Made by a program: the position numbers and the translations under genes. A DNA stretch of 64,000 bases from Bog-473 sp049513455. Lineage in GTDB: Bacteria; Actinomycetota; Acidimicrobiia; Acidimicrobiales; RAAP-2. This document shows, piece after piece, positions 1-9,049 of the stretch. Location of the stretch: positions 1 to 64,000 of the forward strand of contig JBEKWB010000010.1 of NCBI GenBank assembly GCA_049513455.1, read 5' to 3'. The first letter of the stretch is position 1, and the number at the start of each line of letters is the position of its first letter. The notes beneath the pieces were generated by a model, which worked only from the letters and a program-made list of their open reading frames with translations, did not search any database and was not told where the DNA came from.

Positions 1-150
1 TTCTACTGGGGGGGCGCCGCCAGCACGGCCTTCTGGATCGACCCCGTCGAAGATCTCTTCGCCGTCTTCATGACCCAGCTCATCCCCTCCGTGACGTACC
101 CCATCCGGGCCGAGCTCCGCGCATTGGTCTACCAGGCCATCGATGACTGA
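1..150 (+). CDS. C-terminal end of a serine hydrolase (beta-lactamase/EstB-like), partial
   Basis: The first 49 codons are open in frame 1 and end with TGA at 148-150. The product starts FYWGGAASTAFWIDP and continues with a segment containing FMTQLIPS and a final LRALVYQAI. This resembles the C-terminal part of class C beta-lactamase-like serine esterases, where the YxWGG..T..W.DP stretch follows the KTG-box region. The catalytic part lies upstream of the window, so activity cannot be judged. The end overlaps the start of the next gene by 8 bases, which suggests co-transcription with the ureohydrolase. Confidence 0.6.
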   Translation, partial: FYWGGAASTAFWIDPVEDLFAVFMTQLIPSVTYPIRAELRALVYQAIDD

Positions 151-1105
151 GGAGGTGGGGCGCCCGCCCCGCGGCCCGGCCGACGCGACGGTCGTGCCCC
201 GTTTCGCCGGTCCCTCCACGTTCGCCCGGCTGCCGACGATCGACCAGGTTCCGGACTGGGACATCGCGCTGGTGGGGGTCCCCTTCGATAGCGGGACGTC
301 CTACCGGCCGGGTGCGCGCTTCGGGCCAAGTGCGGTGCGGCAGGGGTCGCGCCTGCTGCGCCCCTACCATCCCGAGCTGGACACCCTTCCGTTCGAACAG
401 GCCCAGGTCGTCGACGCGGGCGACATCAGCTGCTCGCCCTTCGATATTGAGACCGCCATTTCGCAGATTGAGGGGGCCACCGACTCCTTGCTCGCCGGCG
501 GTGGGCGCGTCGTGGCCGTCGGCGGTGACCACACGATTGCGCTCCCCCTACTCCGGGCCACCTCCCGCCGGCACGGTCCGCTCGCCCTGGTCCACTTCGA
601 CGCGCATCTCGATACGTGGGACACCTATTTCGGTCAACGGTTCACCCATGGAACCCCCTTCCGCCGGGCCTGGGAGGAGGGGCTCCTGCTGCGTGAGCAC
701 AGCGCCCACGTCGGGCTGCGGGGACCGCTCTATGGCCGCGGGGACCTCGCCGATGACGCCGCCATGGGGTTCGTCCAGGTCTCTACGACCGATGTCGACC
801 GGGAGGGAACCGCTGCCATCGTCGGCCGGCTCGTCGAGCGGGTCGGTGACGCGCCCCTTTACGTCTCGGTCGACATCGATGTGCTCGACCCGGCCCACGC
901 GCCGGGGACGGGGACTCCGGAAGCGGGTGGGTTGACCAGCCGTGAGCTGTTGAGCCTCCTGCGGGGCCTGGACCACCTGCGCATAGTCGGCGCGGATGTC
1001 GTGGAGGTGGCACCAGCGTACGACCACGCCGAGATCACCGCCATCGCGGCGGCCCACGTGCTCTACGACCTCGTCACCCTGATGGCCCGGACGCCGGGGG
1101 GTTGA
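143..1105 (+). CDS. Ureohydrolase (agmatinase/guanidino-acid amidinohydrolase family)
   Basis: This 320-aa protein belongs to the arginase/agmatinase family, which hydrolyses a guanidino group to urea plus an amine at a binuclear metal site. All metal-ligand motifs are visible: GGDH at 127-130, DAHLD at 153-157 and SVDIDVLDP at 242-250, followed by the canonical HAPGTGTPEAGG substrate loop. Length is normal for the family. The ATG overlaps the end of the upstream hydrolase gene. Its 3' end overlaps the 3' end of the convergent second ureohydrolase by 32 bases. The substrate (agmatine, guanidinobutyrate, guanidinopropionate or another guanidine) cannot be read from sequence. The nearby carboxylase operon suggests that the urea or guanidine released is used as nitrogen. 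Confidence 0.9.
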   Translation: MTEEVGRPPRGPADATVVPRFAGPSTFARLPTIDQVPDWDIALVGVPFDSGTSYRPGARFGPSAVRQGSRLLRPYHPELDTLPFEQAQVVDAGDISCSPFDIETAISQIEGATDSLLAGGGRVVAVGGDHTIALPLLRATSRRHGPLALVHFDAHLDTWDTYFGQRFTHGTPFRRAWEEGLLLREHSAHVGLRGPLYGRGDLADDAAMGFVQVSTTDVDREGTAAIVGRLVERVGDAPLYVSVDIDVLDPAHAPGTGTPEAGGLTSRELLSLLRGLDHLRIVGADVVEVAPAYDHAEITAIAAAHVLYDLVTLMARTPGG

Positions 1106-2066
1106 CCCGCAGCGCCTTCCAGGACGCACTGTCACAGAGGTGACCGAGGAACTCCACGATCGTGTGAGCGGCCAGATACGAGGTGACGCCAGTCCCCACG
1201 TCGAGTTGGGGGTTAACCTCGACCAGGTCGAATCCGACAATCCGGGCACGATCGGTCAACGCAATGAGCGTGTCACGCAGCTGGGCGTACAGCATCCCGT
1301 CAGGCTCGGCCGAGACGCAGCCCGGCACCAGGGACAGATCGAGGACGTCCATGTCGAGGGAGATGTAGCAGTGGGCTCCCTTGGGAAGAAGGCGAGCGAT
1401 CTCGTCGGGGCCCCGCTGGCGGAACTCCGTCATCGTGACCACCTGGTTGCCGTCCGCCAGCGTGTCACGCCACATCACCTCCGTCGAGCGCAGGCTCCTG
1501 ATGCCGACCTGCACCAGCCCGAGGACATGGGGCATGTGCGCGATGTGCCGAAACGCGTGGGCGTTGGTCATCGATGCCCCATGGACGAACGGCATGTAGT
1601 CGAGATGTGCGTCGAAATGGACGACGTAGAGAGGATCGGTGAAGGCCCGCACCACCGGGTAGGAGATGGCATGATCGCCGCCCAACACAATCGGGGTGCC
1701 CCCGCGGGACACCGCCCGGGCCACCAGGGCGGTGATGTTGTCGAACGTGCCGGTGACGTTGGTGGGGATGATGTCCGCGTCGCCGAGGTCGACAATCCGT
1801 CGCTCGCCCATCTCCCGCTGCAGGAAGTGCCGGCCGGCGGAGGGGTCGAAATAGCCCGGCTCGCCGGTGATGAAGCGCAGGGAGTGCTCCCGGATCGCAC
1901 GAGGCCCGAAACGGGAGCCGGGCATGAACGGGGAACCCTCGTCGGTCGGTGCACCCAGAATCACCAGATCGGCCTCGACGGGTTCGTCGGGACCGAGGGC
2001 CGGAGCGCGCAGGAACGAGGGAATTCCCACGAACGGCATATCCATCCGTCCCGCCCACTCTGCCAT
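1074..2066 (-). CDS. Divergent ureohydrolase-family protein
   Basis: This 330-aa arginase/agmatinase-fold protein keeps the metal motifs: GGDH at 129-132, DAHLD at 152-156 and SLDMD at 236-240. The loop after the last motif departs from family norm. In place of DPxxAPGTGTPEPGG it reads DLSLVPGCVSAEPDG, so the DP and the GTGTP stretch are missing and the substrate is probably not that of the neighbouring enzyme. The start at 2066 was chosen because GAGGA lies about 8 bases upstream; the frame stays open a further 18 codons. It is tail-to-tail with the first ureohydrolase and divergent from the nitrilase. A heteromeric or Ni-dependent enzyme is possible, since paired ureohydrolases form metformin hydrolase, but this is speculative. 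Confidence 0.85.
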   Translation of the reverse strand: MAEWAGRMDMPFVGIPSFLRAPALGPDEPVEADLVILGAPTDEGSPFMPGSRFGPRAIREHSLRFITGEPGYFDPSAGRHFLQREMGERRIVDLGDADIIPTNVTGTFDNITALVARAVSRGGTPIVLGGDHAISYPVVRAFTDPLYVVHFDAHLDYMPFVHGASMTNAHAFRHIAHMPHVLGLVQVGIRSLRSTEVMWRDTLADGNQVVTMTEFRQRGPDEIARLLPKGAHCYISLDMDVLDLSLVPGCVSAEPDGMLYAQLRDTLIALTDRARIVGFDLVEVNPQLDVGTGVTSYLAAHTIVEFLGHLCDSASWKALRVNPPASGPSG

Positions 2067-2240
2067 CGGCTCGTCCTCTCTGCCCCGGGCGACGCTATGC
2101 CGGCCGCTCTCGGTCCTCAATGGCCGCCGGACCTTGTAACAGTGCGTTCATGTAGCCGAAACCGGCCACGAACGGTTGGGTCCTACCGTGGGAGCACCAA
2201 ATAATGAGGAGCCTTTGGTAACGGCGGGCCAGGAGCGAAC

Positions 2241-3080
2241 GTGAAGCGAGATCTCCAAGTCGGGATAGCGCAGTGGTTGGCCGCGCCTGGCGAGCCCAAA
2301 CGGAACCTGCAGGTCGCGCTCGACATGATCGACCTTGCCGCGGCGCGGGGGGTCGAACTGCTGGTCCTTCCCGAGCTGTGGCCCTGTGGCTACGACCCGG
2401 TCTCTCTTGACGAGGACGCCCACCAGGCCGCCGAGCCGCGCGACGGGCCCCGGAGCCGACGCCTCTCCGACGCGGCGCGCGCGGCGTCCATGTGGCTGGT
2501 GGCCGGCAGTGTCCCCGAGCTGGGTGACGACGGCGCCCTCTACAACACGGCGCTGGTCTACAACGTGCACGGCGACCTGGTGGCCTGGCACCGCAAGGCA
2601 CACCTCTATCCCCCCACGTCCGAGCCCGCCATCTTCCGCCCGGGGGACCGCCTCACCACCTTCAAGGATCCGACGCTCGGCGTGGTCGGGGTGGTGATCT
2701 GCTTCGACGGGGACTTCCCGGAGGTGGCCCAGACGCTGGCGCGGCGCGGCGCCCGGGTCGTCGTGGCGCCTGCGGCGTACGAGGTGGAGGGAGCCACGAC
2801 CTGGGACGTGCTCTACCCGGCACTGGCGCTGGCCAACAGTCAATGGTGGATCCAATCGAACCAGTGCGGCGCCCATTCGACGACCACGCTCTTGGGGGCC
2901 AGCCGGATTGTGGCGCCAACGGGCACGGTGGTGGCCGAAGCGACACGCGCCGTCCCCGGTTCCACCCACCCGCCGGAGCTCCTCGTCCAACGCATCGATC
3001 TCCAACTGGCCTACCAGAAGGACGGCATCGGCACCCTCCTGAACGAAGGGCGCCGACCACTGCTCTACCTCGACGGATAG
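2241..3080 (+). CDS. Carbon-nitrogen hydrolase (nitrilase superfamily amidase)
   Basis: This 279-aa protein has the complete Glu-Lys-Cys triad of the nitrilase superfamily: E45 in LPELWPCGYD, K119 in WHRKAHLYPP and C154 in VVICFDGDFPE. Size and spacing fit aliphatic amidase or N-carbamoyl-amine hydrolase branches rather than true nitrilases. It starts with GTG preceded by AGGAGCGAAC. The gene is divergent from a ureohydrolase and convergent with the allophanate hydrolase, separated from the latter by a strong hairpin. In this setting it may cleave a carbamoyl amine such as N-carbamoylputrescine, or another amide made during guanidino-compound breakdown. That role is inferred from neighbours only. 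Confidence 0.85.
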   Translation: MKRDLQVGIAQWLAAPGEPKRNLQVALDMIDLAAARGVELLVLPELWPCGYDPVSLDEDAHQAAEPRDGPRSRRLSDAARAASMWLVAGSVPELGDDGALYNTALVYNVHGDLVAWHRKAHLYPPTSEPAIFRPGDRLTTFKDPTLGVVGVVICFDGDFPEVAQTLARRGARVVVAPAAYEVEGATTWDVLYPALALANSQWWIQSNQCGAHSTTTLLGASRIVAPTGTVVAEATRAVPGSTHPPELLVQRIDLQLAYQKDGIGTLLNEGRRPLLYLDG

Positions 3081-3106
3081 GGCGGCACGCGTCGGCGTGG
3101 CGCCCT
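3079..3106. terminator. Bidirectional hairpin between convergent genes
   Basis: AGGGCGGCACGC (3079-3090) can pair with GCGTGGCGCCCT (3095-3106), giving 11 of 12 pairs around a GTCG loop. The hairpin begins in the nitrilase stop codon and ends at the last base of the allophanate hydrolase gene. There is no T-run, as is common for GC-rich actinobacterial terminators, so termination in both directions is inferred from position and stem strength. Confidence 0.55.
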
Positions 3107-4887
3107 CACCCCCCGCTGGCCTTCGAGTCGAGATAGGCCCGCCATCCGCCATGCCCGGTAATGTCCTCCGCCCCGTCGAGAGCCTCGGGCTCGCAGAGGA
3201 AACCGGGGACGCGTGAACCGTCGACGAGCTGTACCGAGCCGATCGCCAGCGGTGAGGGCACGTGCGCCACGAAGTCGGCGAATCCCGACGGGGGCAGTTC
3301 CCACACCTCCACCGCAACGGACCGGCCGTCCGAGGAGACCGCGCGCAAGCCGGGCTTGGGCGGAGCGGTCGCGAGCGCATAGAGGCGGTACGTCGCTGCG
3401 GTACGGGTGGCCGCCAGGAGCCGGCCACCCCGGTCGGTGATCTCACGGTTCAGGGGCTGCCCCCTGAGATGGGCGCCCACGACGGCCAGGGGGATTCCCG
3501 GCGGTGCCGGGCGGGCGGCACGTGCGGCGTGCCACGGACCGGGAACGTGCAGATCGCCCGGCGCGTCGCCTCCCCGTTCGAGCAGGGCGGCCATGTCGGC
3601 CTGCACGAGGTCGGTGAACGCCGGCCCGATGCAGCTGATACCGAACGGCAGCCCGTCGGAGGTGCCGAACGGCACCGAGACCGCGCACATGTCGAGCAGG
3701 TTGAGAAACGTCGTGAACTGTCCGAGCTGGGTGTTCACGCCGACGGGATCTGCCGCCACCTCGGCCAGGGTGGGGTGGATCGGCGTCGTCGGCAGGAGCA
3801 GGGTGGTGGCACGCACTCGCTCCCACTCCCCGGCGGCCGCGACACGGAGGCCGGCGAGGCGCGCCGTGTCGGACGCCAACTGCGACGCTCGCAACGCTCC
3901 CGCGCTGGAGATGATGGCGCCGACCGTCGGATCGGCCCGATCTCGGTGCGCGTCAATCCACTCCCCTACGGCGGCGTAGCGTTCCGCGACGAATGCCCCC
4001 TGGTACAAGAGGAGGCCCGCCTGCAGGAACGGGTCGAGGTCGATCTCGACCATCTCACAGCCGAGGGCCGCGAGATGGGCGATGGCGGCCTCGTAACGGT
4101 CCCGCCGGGGTGGGTCCAGCACGTCCAGCACCGTGCCGGCCGGCCGGGCCACCACCGGTCGGTGCGGCGGCCCGAGGGGGGTGTTGACGGGATAGGAGCG
4201 CCGATCCGGTGCGTACCCACGAGGCCCGGTCAGCTCGGCCATGGCCCGTTCGGCCAGGGCGACGTCGGGCGCGAACACGCTGACGCAGTCGAACGAGGCA
4301 CACGCCGGGACGGTCCCGCCGGTCGAGACCAGGCCGAACGTGGCCTTGATCCCGACGACCCCGTTGAGGGCGGCGGGGACGCGGCCCGATCCGGCGGTAT
4401 CGGTACCCAGCGCCAGGTCGACCAGGCCGAGGGCCACCGCGACCGCCGAACCGCTGCTACTGCCGCCCGAAATCCGGGTCGGGTCAACGGCATTGCGCAC
4501 CGCCCCGTAGGGACTGCGGGTGCCGACGAGGCCGGTGGCGAACTGGTCAAGGTTGGTCTTGCCCATGCACACCGCGCCCGCGTCGATGAGCGCGCGCACA
4601 GCGGGGGCATGGGCGGCCGGGAGGTAGGCGAAGTCGGGACAACCCGCCGTCGTGGGCAGGCCGGCCACATCGATGTTGTCCTTGACGGCGAAGGTCAGCC
4701 CGAGCAGCGGGAGTTCGAGGCCCGCGGCAGCGGCGTCGTCGATGCGGTCGGCTTCGGCGGACAAGGCCTCGTCCGGAAACCGGCTGGTCCAGACCTCGTT
4801 CCGCTCCGCGGCGGCGATGGCGGCCAGGGACCGGGCCACCGCGGACCGGGCCGGGCGGGACTCCTCGGTCCGGTACGACACCGTCAC
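3106..4887 (-). CDS. atzF: Allophanate hydrolase
   Basis: This 593-aa amidase-signature enzyme hydrolyses allophanate to CO2 and ammonia, the last step after urea or guanidine carboxylation. The Ser-cisSer-Lys triad is visible: K69 in FAVKDNIDVAG, the GGSSSGS motif at 141-147 and the nucleophile S167 in GTDTAGSGRVPA. About 150 residues at the C-terminus, after the amidase domain, form the extra domain typical of AtzF/DUR1-type allophanate hydrolases (it contains LAVVGAHLRGQPLN and FLCEPEAL). Its ATG overlaps the carboxylase stop by 4 bases, so it is the last gene of a coupled four-gene operon. Amidase identity is certain; the allophanate specificity rests on the C-terminal domain and the neighbour. 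Confidence 0.93.
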   Translation of the reverse strand: MTVSYRTEESRPARSAVARSLAAIAAAERNEVWTSRFPDEALSAEADRIDDAAAAGLELPLLGLTFAVKDNIDVAGLPTTAGCPDFAYLPAAHAPAVRALIDAGAVCMGKTNLDQFATGLVGTRSPYGAVRNAVDPTRISGGSSSGSAVAVALGLVDLALGTDTAGSGRVPAALNGVVGIKATFGLVSTGGTVPACASFDCVSVFAPDVALAERAMAELTGPRGYAPDRRSYPVNTPLGPPHRPVVARPAGTVLDVLDPPRRDRYEAAIAHLAALGCEMVEIDLDPFLQAGLLLYQGAFVAERYAAVGEWIDAHRDRADPTVGAIISSAGALRASQLASDTARLAGLRVAAAGEWERVRATTLLLPTTPIHPTLAEVAADPVGVNTQLGQFTTFLNLLDMCAVSVPFGTSDGLPFGISCIGPAFTDLVQADMAALLERGGDAPGDLHVPGPWHAARAARPAPPGIPLAVVGAHLRGQPLNREITDRGGRLLAATRTAATYRLYALATAPPKPGLRAVSSDGRSVAVEVWELPPSGFADFVAHVPSPLAIGSVQLVDGSRVPGFLCEPEALDGAEDITGHGGWRAYLDSKASGG

Positions 4888-7800
4888 GAGGGGCGTATGA
4901 CGACAAGCGGGGCACCGGTGGCCACTTGGGACCCGGGCAGGGCGACGACCTCAATGACCGTCCCGGCGCACGGCGTGACCACGGCCGTCTCGGTCTTCAT
5001 CGCCTCGATGATCACCACGACCTGTCCGGCCTCGACCTCCTCACCCGCCGCCACGTCGACCTTCCACACGCTCGACGTCATCGGGGCGCTGATCACGGTG
5101 GCCCCGGCGGGCGGGGTGTACTCGGCCGTCAACGGGTTGGCCTCGGCCCCTTCTCGCTGGGCGAACTCCCCGGCCGCCTCCCACGCACCCCGTTCTGCGG
5201 AGAATGCTCGCGACTGGGTCTGGCGGAACTCCTCGATCGACACCGCCTCACGGGCCAGCATCTCATGGTATTCCCGCAGGCGGAAGATCCCGGATTCGAC
5301 CTGCACGCCATGGCGACCGACCGCGAAATCGGCCCTGGCATCGAGCAGCTCCTCCGCCGTGACCGGGTACCAGCGGATCCGGTCGAAGAACCGCAACAAC
5401 CATGGCGTGCCCGGCTCGAAAGGAGGCCTCTGCTGATAGCTGCTCCAGATCTGCAGCGTGCGCCCGATCAGCTGATAGCCGCCGGGGCTCTCCATGCCGT
5501 AGATGCACAGGTACGCCCCCCCGATCCCCACCGTGCTGTCGGCCGTCCACGTCCGGGCCGGGTTGTACTTCGTCGTGACCAGACGGTGCCGCGGGTCGAT
5601 CGGGGTGGCGAGGGGAGCCCCCAGGTAGACATCGCCCAGGCCGAGTACGAGATACGACGCGTCGAACACGATGCGTCGCACGTCGTCGACATCCGCCAAT
5701 CCGTTGATGCGGCGGATGAACTCGATGTTCCACGGGCACCAGGGCGCGTCGTCGCGCACGCCCGCCGCGTAGCGGGCGGTGGCCTCGTGCGTCACCGGGT
5801 CGTCCCACGAGAGCGGAAGATGGATGACCCGGCTCGGCACCTCGAGCTGTTCGGTGGCCGGTAACCCGTCCTCCAGGGCCGCCACCGCGTCCAGGACCCC
5901 GGAGAGCGTCGCCACACGGGGGTCGAAATGCACCTGCAGCGTGCGCACGCCGGGAGTGAGGTCGATGATGCCGTCGATTCCGGCCGCCGAAATCCCTTCG
6001 GACAGGACGTGGACGCGGGCGCGCATGGAGAGGCTCAGCTCCATGGCTCCGTACTCGACGAGCAGATTGTCATCCCCGTTGGCGCGGTACGTGACCTCCG
6101 GCGTGCCCCCAACCTGGCGGCGTTCGAGGACGCCGGAGAGATCGGGGTGGGCACGGTGGTGGAGCAGTGTCACGCCGCGGACGGCGGGCACCGGGACGAA
6201 CCGCACCGTATCGCCGGGGCGCAGCTGTCCGAGCTTCCACCGTTCGCCACTGGTCACGGTGGCGGGGCAGACGAACCCCCCGAGGCTGGGGCCGTCGGGC
6301 CCGAGCAGGATGGGCAGGTCCCCTGTGAAGTTGACGGCACCCACCGAATAGGGCGTGTCGTGGATGTTGGACGGGTGGAGCCCGGCGTCGCCCCCGTCGC
6401 TGCGGGCCCACTGCGGGCGGGGGCCCAGCAGCCGCACGCCGGTGCGGGCGGAGTTGTAGTGCACCTCCCAGGCGGTGTCGTAGAAGGTCGCGATATCGCC
6501 GTCGGTGAAGAACTCCGGAGCTGCGTGCGGTCCGGGCACCACGCCGATCTCCCACTCCTGCGCGAGCACCGGAAGATCGGCGACGGCGTCCGCGCTGGGC
6601 GCGGGCGATTCCGCGGCCGCCTCCACCCGGTGCAGGACGTCCCCGGCGCGCAGGACCCGCCCCCCGAGCCCGCCCAGCCCGCCCAACGTGAAGGTGGCGG
6701 CGCTCCCGAGGTACTCGGGCAGATCCAATCCCCCCTGTACCAGGACGTAGGCGCGGATGCCCGGTGGTCCGATCGAACCCACCTCGAGCGTGCCCCCCGC
6801 CGGCACGCACAATGGCACCCCCATCGGCACCGGTGTGCCGTCCACCGTCACCTCAGCCGGCGCACCGGTCACGCAGACCCAGGTGGGCGCACTGAACACG
6901 ATGGCCGGACCTTCGAGCGTCGCCTCCAGGCCGGGCACACCTTCGGCGTTGCCCAACGCCACGTTGCCGGCGCGAAACGATCTGTCGTCCATCGGCCCCG
7001 AGGGGGGCACGCCGACAGACCAGAAGTGCTGACGCCCGGGCCATGCCTGCACCGTGGACTGCGTCCCCGGCCGCACGATGTCGAGCCGGCTCGGCACGAA
7101 GGGGAACTCGGCCAACGAGGTCGTGGTGTGCGTGGCGGAGCGTACGGAGGGAAGGGCCAACGCTGCCGCGACGAACTCGAGGTTGGTCTCGACGCCACCG
7201 ATTGTGCTGGCGCCCAGCGCGTCGCCCAACGCGTCGAGGGCGGACCCCCTATCCGGCCCGGTGACGATCACCTTGCCGAGCAACGGGTCATAGGCCGGGG
7301 AGACCTCGGTACCCGCCTCCACCCATTCGTCGATCCGCGTCCCGGGAGCCCAACTCACCTGGGTGATCAGCCCGGGGCTGGGTTGAAACTCGCGACCGAC
7401 ATCCTCGGCGTAGACGCGCGCCTCGACGGCCACGCCCCTCGGTCGGGCGGCGCGGGCGATGGAGAGCGCGTCCGGGTCGTTGTCGCCCACTCGCAGCATG
7501 AGCTCGACCAGGTCGACCCCCCACACCTGTTCGGTGACGGGATGTTCGACCTGGAGGCGGGAGTTGACCTCGAGGAACATCGCCTCGGCGCTGTCCACGT
7601 CGTAGACGAACTCGACCGTCCCCGCCGATCGGTACCGCACGGAGCGGCACAGTTGCGCACTGGTCCGGGCGATGACCTCGCGCACGGCATCGGGCAGATT
7701 GGGCGCCGGGGCCTCCTCGACCACCTTCTGGTTCCGTCGCTGCAACGTGCAGTCCCGGTCCCCGAGTACCACGACATCACCCTCGCCGTCGCCGATCACC

Positions 7801-8447
7801 TGGACCTCGACGTGCCGGGCTCGCACCACCCGCCGTTCCAGGAAGACCCCGTCATTGCCGAAACTCGCGCCGGCCAACCGGGCCACCCGCGCAAACGCGT
7901 CGGCGAGGTCTCCGGGCCCGTCGCACGGCTGAATCCCGATGCCGCCCCCCCCACCCGTCGCCTTCACCATCACCGGATACCCGAGGGCCTCGGCGGCGCC
8001 CAGTGCCTCGTCGACGTCGGCCAGGAGGCCCGTGCCCTCGAGCAGCGGCACCCCGGCGGCGGCGGCGGCGGCGCGGGCGGTGTGCTTGACGCCGAACAGT
8101 TCGAGCTGGGCGGGCGTGGGACCGATGAAAACCAGGCCGGCGGCCTCAACCCGCCGGGCAAAGTCCGCATCCTCCGAGAGAAATCCATACCCCGGATGAA
8201 TGGCCGCAGCGCCGCTGGCGTGGGCGGCGGCGATGATGGCGTCGCCGAGCAGGTAGCTCTCCCGGGCCGGGGCGGGCCCGAGGCGGATGGCCTGGTCGGC
8301 CATGCGCACGTGCGGCGCGCCCCGATCGGCATCCGAATAGACCGCCACCGTCTTGAGCCCCAGTTTGGCCGCAGTGGCCATGATGCGGACGGCAATCTCC
8401 CCGCGGTTGGCCACGAGCAGGCTGCCGAGCGAGACTGGTCGGCTCAA
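4884..8447 (-). CDS. Biotin-dependent guanidine/urea carboxylase
   Basis: This is a 1187-aa single-chain carboxylase. The order is an N-terminal biotin carboxylase (LLVANRGEIAVRI near the start, a glycine-rich ATP loop, then EVNSRLQVEHPVTEQ), a KipA/AHS2-type region (around GVPPSGPMDDRSF), carboxyltransferase sequence with HDTPYSVGAVNFTGD, a KipI/AHS1-type region, and a C-terminal biotinyl domain with EAMKTE (biotin lysine K1151). It carboxylates urea or guanidine using ATP and bicarbonate. Because the two upstream genes encode DUF1989 proteins, known in such operons as carboxyguanidine deiminase, guanidine is the more likely substrate. A carboxyltransferase-domain residue is reported to separate the two activities, but I cannot align it here. 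The start is TTG at 8447, overlapping the upstream stop (TTGA). Confidence 0.93.
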   Translation of the reverse strand: MSRPVSLGSLLVANRGEIAVRIMATAAKLGLKTVAVYSDADRGAPHVRMADQAIRLGPAPARESYLLGDAIIAAAHASGAAAIHPGYGFLSEDADFARRVEAAGLVFIGPTPAQLELFGVKHTARAAAAAAGVPLLEGTGLLADVDEALGAAEALGYPVMVKATGGGGGIGIQPCDGPGDLADAFARVARLAGASFGNDGVFLERRVVRARHVEVQVIGDGEGDVVVLGDRDCTLQRRNQKVVEEAPAPNLPDAVREVIARTSAQLCRSVRYRSAGTVEFVYDVDSAEAMFLEVNSRLQVEHPVTEQVWGVDLVELMLRVGDNDPDALSIARAARPRGVAVEARVYAEDVGREFQPSPGLITQVSWAPGTRIDEWVEAGTEVSPAYDPLLGKVIVTGPDRGSALDALGDALGASTIGGVETNLEFVAAALALPSVRSATHTTTSLAEFPFVPSRLDIVRPGTQSTVQAWPGRQHFWSVGVPPSGPMDDRSFRAGNVALGNAEGVPGLEATLEGPAIVFSAPTWVCVTGAPAEVTVDGTPVPMGVPLCVPAGGTLEVGSIGPPGIRAYVLVQGGLDLPEYLGSAATFTLGGLGGLGGRVLRAGDVLHRVEAAAESPAPSADAVADLPVLAQEWEIGVVPGPHAAPEFFTDGDIATFYDTAWEVHYNSARTGVRLLGPRPQWARSDGGDAGLHPSNIHDTPYSVGAVNFTGDLPILLGPDGPSLGGFVCPATVTSGERWKLGQLRPGDTVRFVPVPAVRGVTLLHHRAHPDLSGVLERRQVGGTPEVTYRANGDDNLLVEYGAMELSLSMRARVHVLSEGISAAGIDGIIDLTPGVRTLQVHFDPRVATLSGVLDAVAALEDGLPATEQLEVPSRVIHLPLSWDDPVTHEATARYAAGVRDDAPWCPWNIEFIRRINGLADVDDVRRIVFDASYLVLGLGDVYLGAPLATPIDPRHRLVTTKYNPARTWTADSTVGIGGAYLCIYGMESPGGYQLIGRTLQIWSSYQQRPPFEPGTPWLLRFFDRIRWYPVTAEELLDARADFAVGRHGVQVESGIFRLREYHEMLAREAVSIEEFRQTQSRAFSAERGAWEAAGEFAQREGAEANPLTAEYTPPAGATVISAPMTSSVWKVDVAAGEEVEAGQVVVIIEAMKTETAVVTPCAGTVIEVVALPGSQVATGAPLVVIRPS

Positions 8448-9049
8448 GGTGCCTCCACGACGACGCGCACGGGCGTCGGATCGAAACCGTTGCACGGGTT
8501 GTTGATCTGCGGGCAGTTCGACACCAAGGCCAGAACGTGGACGTGCGCTTCCAGTTTGACGGACAGACCCGGGGCAGAAAGTCCGTCGACGATGCCCAGC
8601 GTTCCATCAGCTTCGACGGGAACGTTCATGTACCAGTTGATGTTGCTGACCAGATCGCGCTTGCCCAGGCCCCAGCGCGCGCCCTCAATGAGGAAGTTCT
8701 CCACGCAGGCATGCTGGGCGTGGGTGTGATGCCCGTAGCGCAGCGTGTTCGACTCCTTGGAGCACGCGCCTCCCAACGTGTCGTGACGACCGACATCGTC
8801 GCTGATCACCGTGAGCAGGGGGCGACCCAGGTTGGAGCGCAGCACGCTCCCCGTGGTGAGGAAGATCGAGCCTTGCCCGGCCACCGTGTCCGGCGCGCTG
8901 TAGCGCTCCGCCGTGTCGGCGGCGACGTAGAAGAGGCAGTCCACCGCCTGATTGCCGCAGAGATCGACGAACTCGATGGTCCCACCGGCGGGGACGACGC
9001 CCGACCACGGGGCTCGTGCGGGCACCACCTCGTCGGTGACCAGACTCAT
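8444..9049 (-). CDS. DUF1989 protein, probable carboxyguanidine deiminase subunit (urea carboxylase-associated family 1 type)
   Basis: This 201-aa protein contains the DUF1989 signatures GNQAVDCLFYVAADTAERY, then GRPLLTVISDDVGRHDTLGG and ACSKESNTLRYG. Such proteins, long called urea-carboxylase-associated, have been shown in other bacteria to form a two-subunit deiminase (CgdAB) converting carboxyguanidine to allophanate. Several Cys and His residues (CSKESN, HTHAQHACVENF) could form a metal or catalytic site. The ATG at 9049 overlaps the upstream gene's stop by 4 bases, and its own stop overlaps the TTG of the carboxylase. Activity would need the partner encoded directly upstream. Which subunit corresponds to CgdA or CgdB I leave open. 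Confidence 0.88.
   Translation of the reverse strand: MSLVTDEVVPARAPWSGVVPAGGTIEFVDLCGNQAVDCLFYVAADTAERYSAPDTVAGQGSIFLTTGSVLRSNLGRPLLTVISDDVGRHDTLGGACSKESNTLRYGHHTHAQHACVENFLIEGARWGLGKRDLVSNINWYMNVPVEADGTLGIVDGLSAPGLSVKLEAHVHVLALVSNCPQINNPCNGFDPTPVRVVVEAP

Noticed and set aside
143..2066. Metformin hydrolase pair or nickel-dependent guanidine hydrolase
   Set aside because: The pairing is suggestive, but gene orientation differs from known pairs, and no HypA/HypB-type nickel chaperones are nearby. Sequence alone cannot support either name.
3262..5436. Plus-strand 724-codon open frame
   Set aside because: It covers the allophanate hydrolase on the other strand and shows only low-complexity composition; GC-rich shadow.
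5928..8729. Long plus-strand open frame of 933 codons over the carboxylase gene
   Set aside because: Its translation has no domain signatures and is rich in Arg, Gly and His, as expected for an antisense frame of a GC-rich gene. The minus strand encodes a recognised carboxylase over the same bases.
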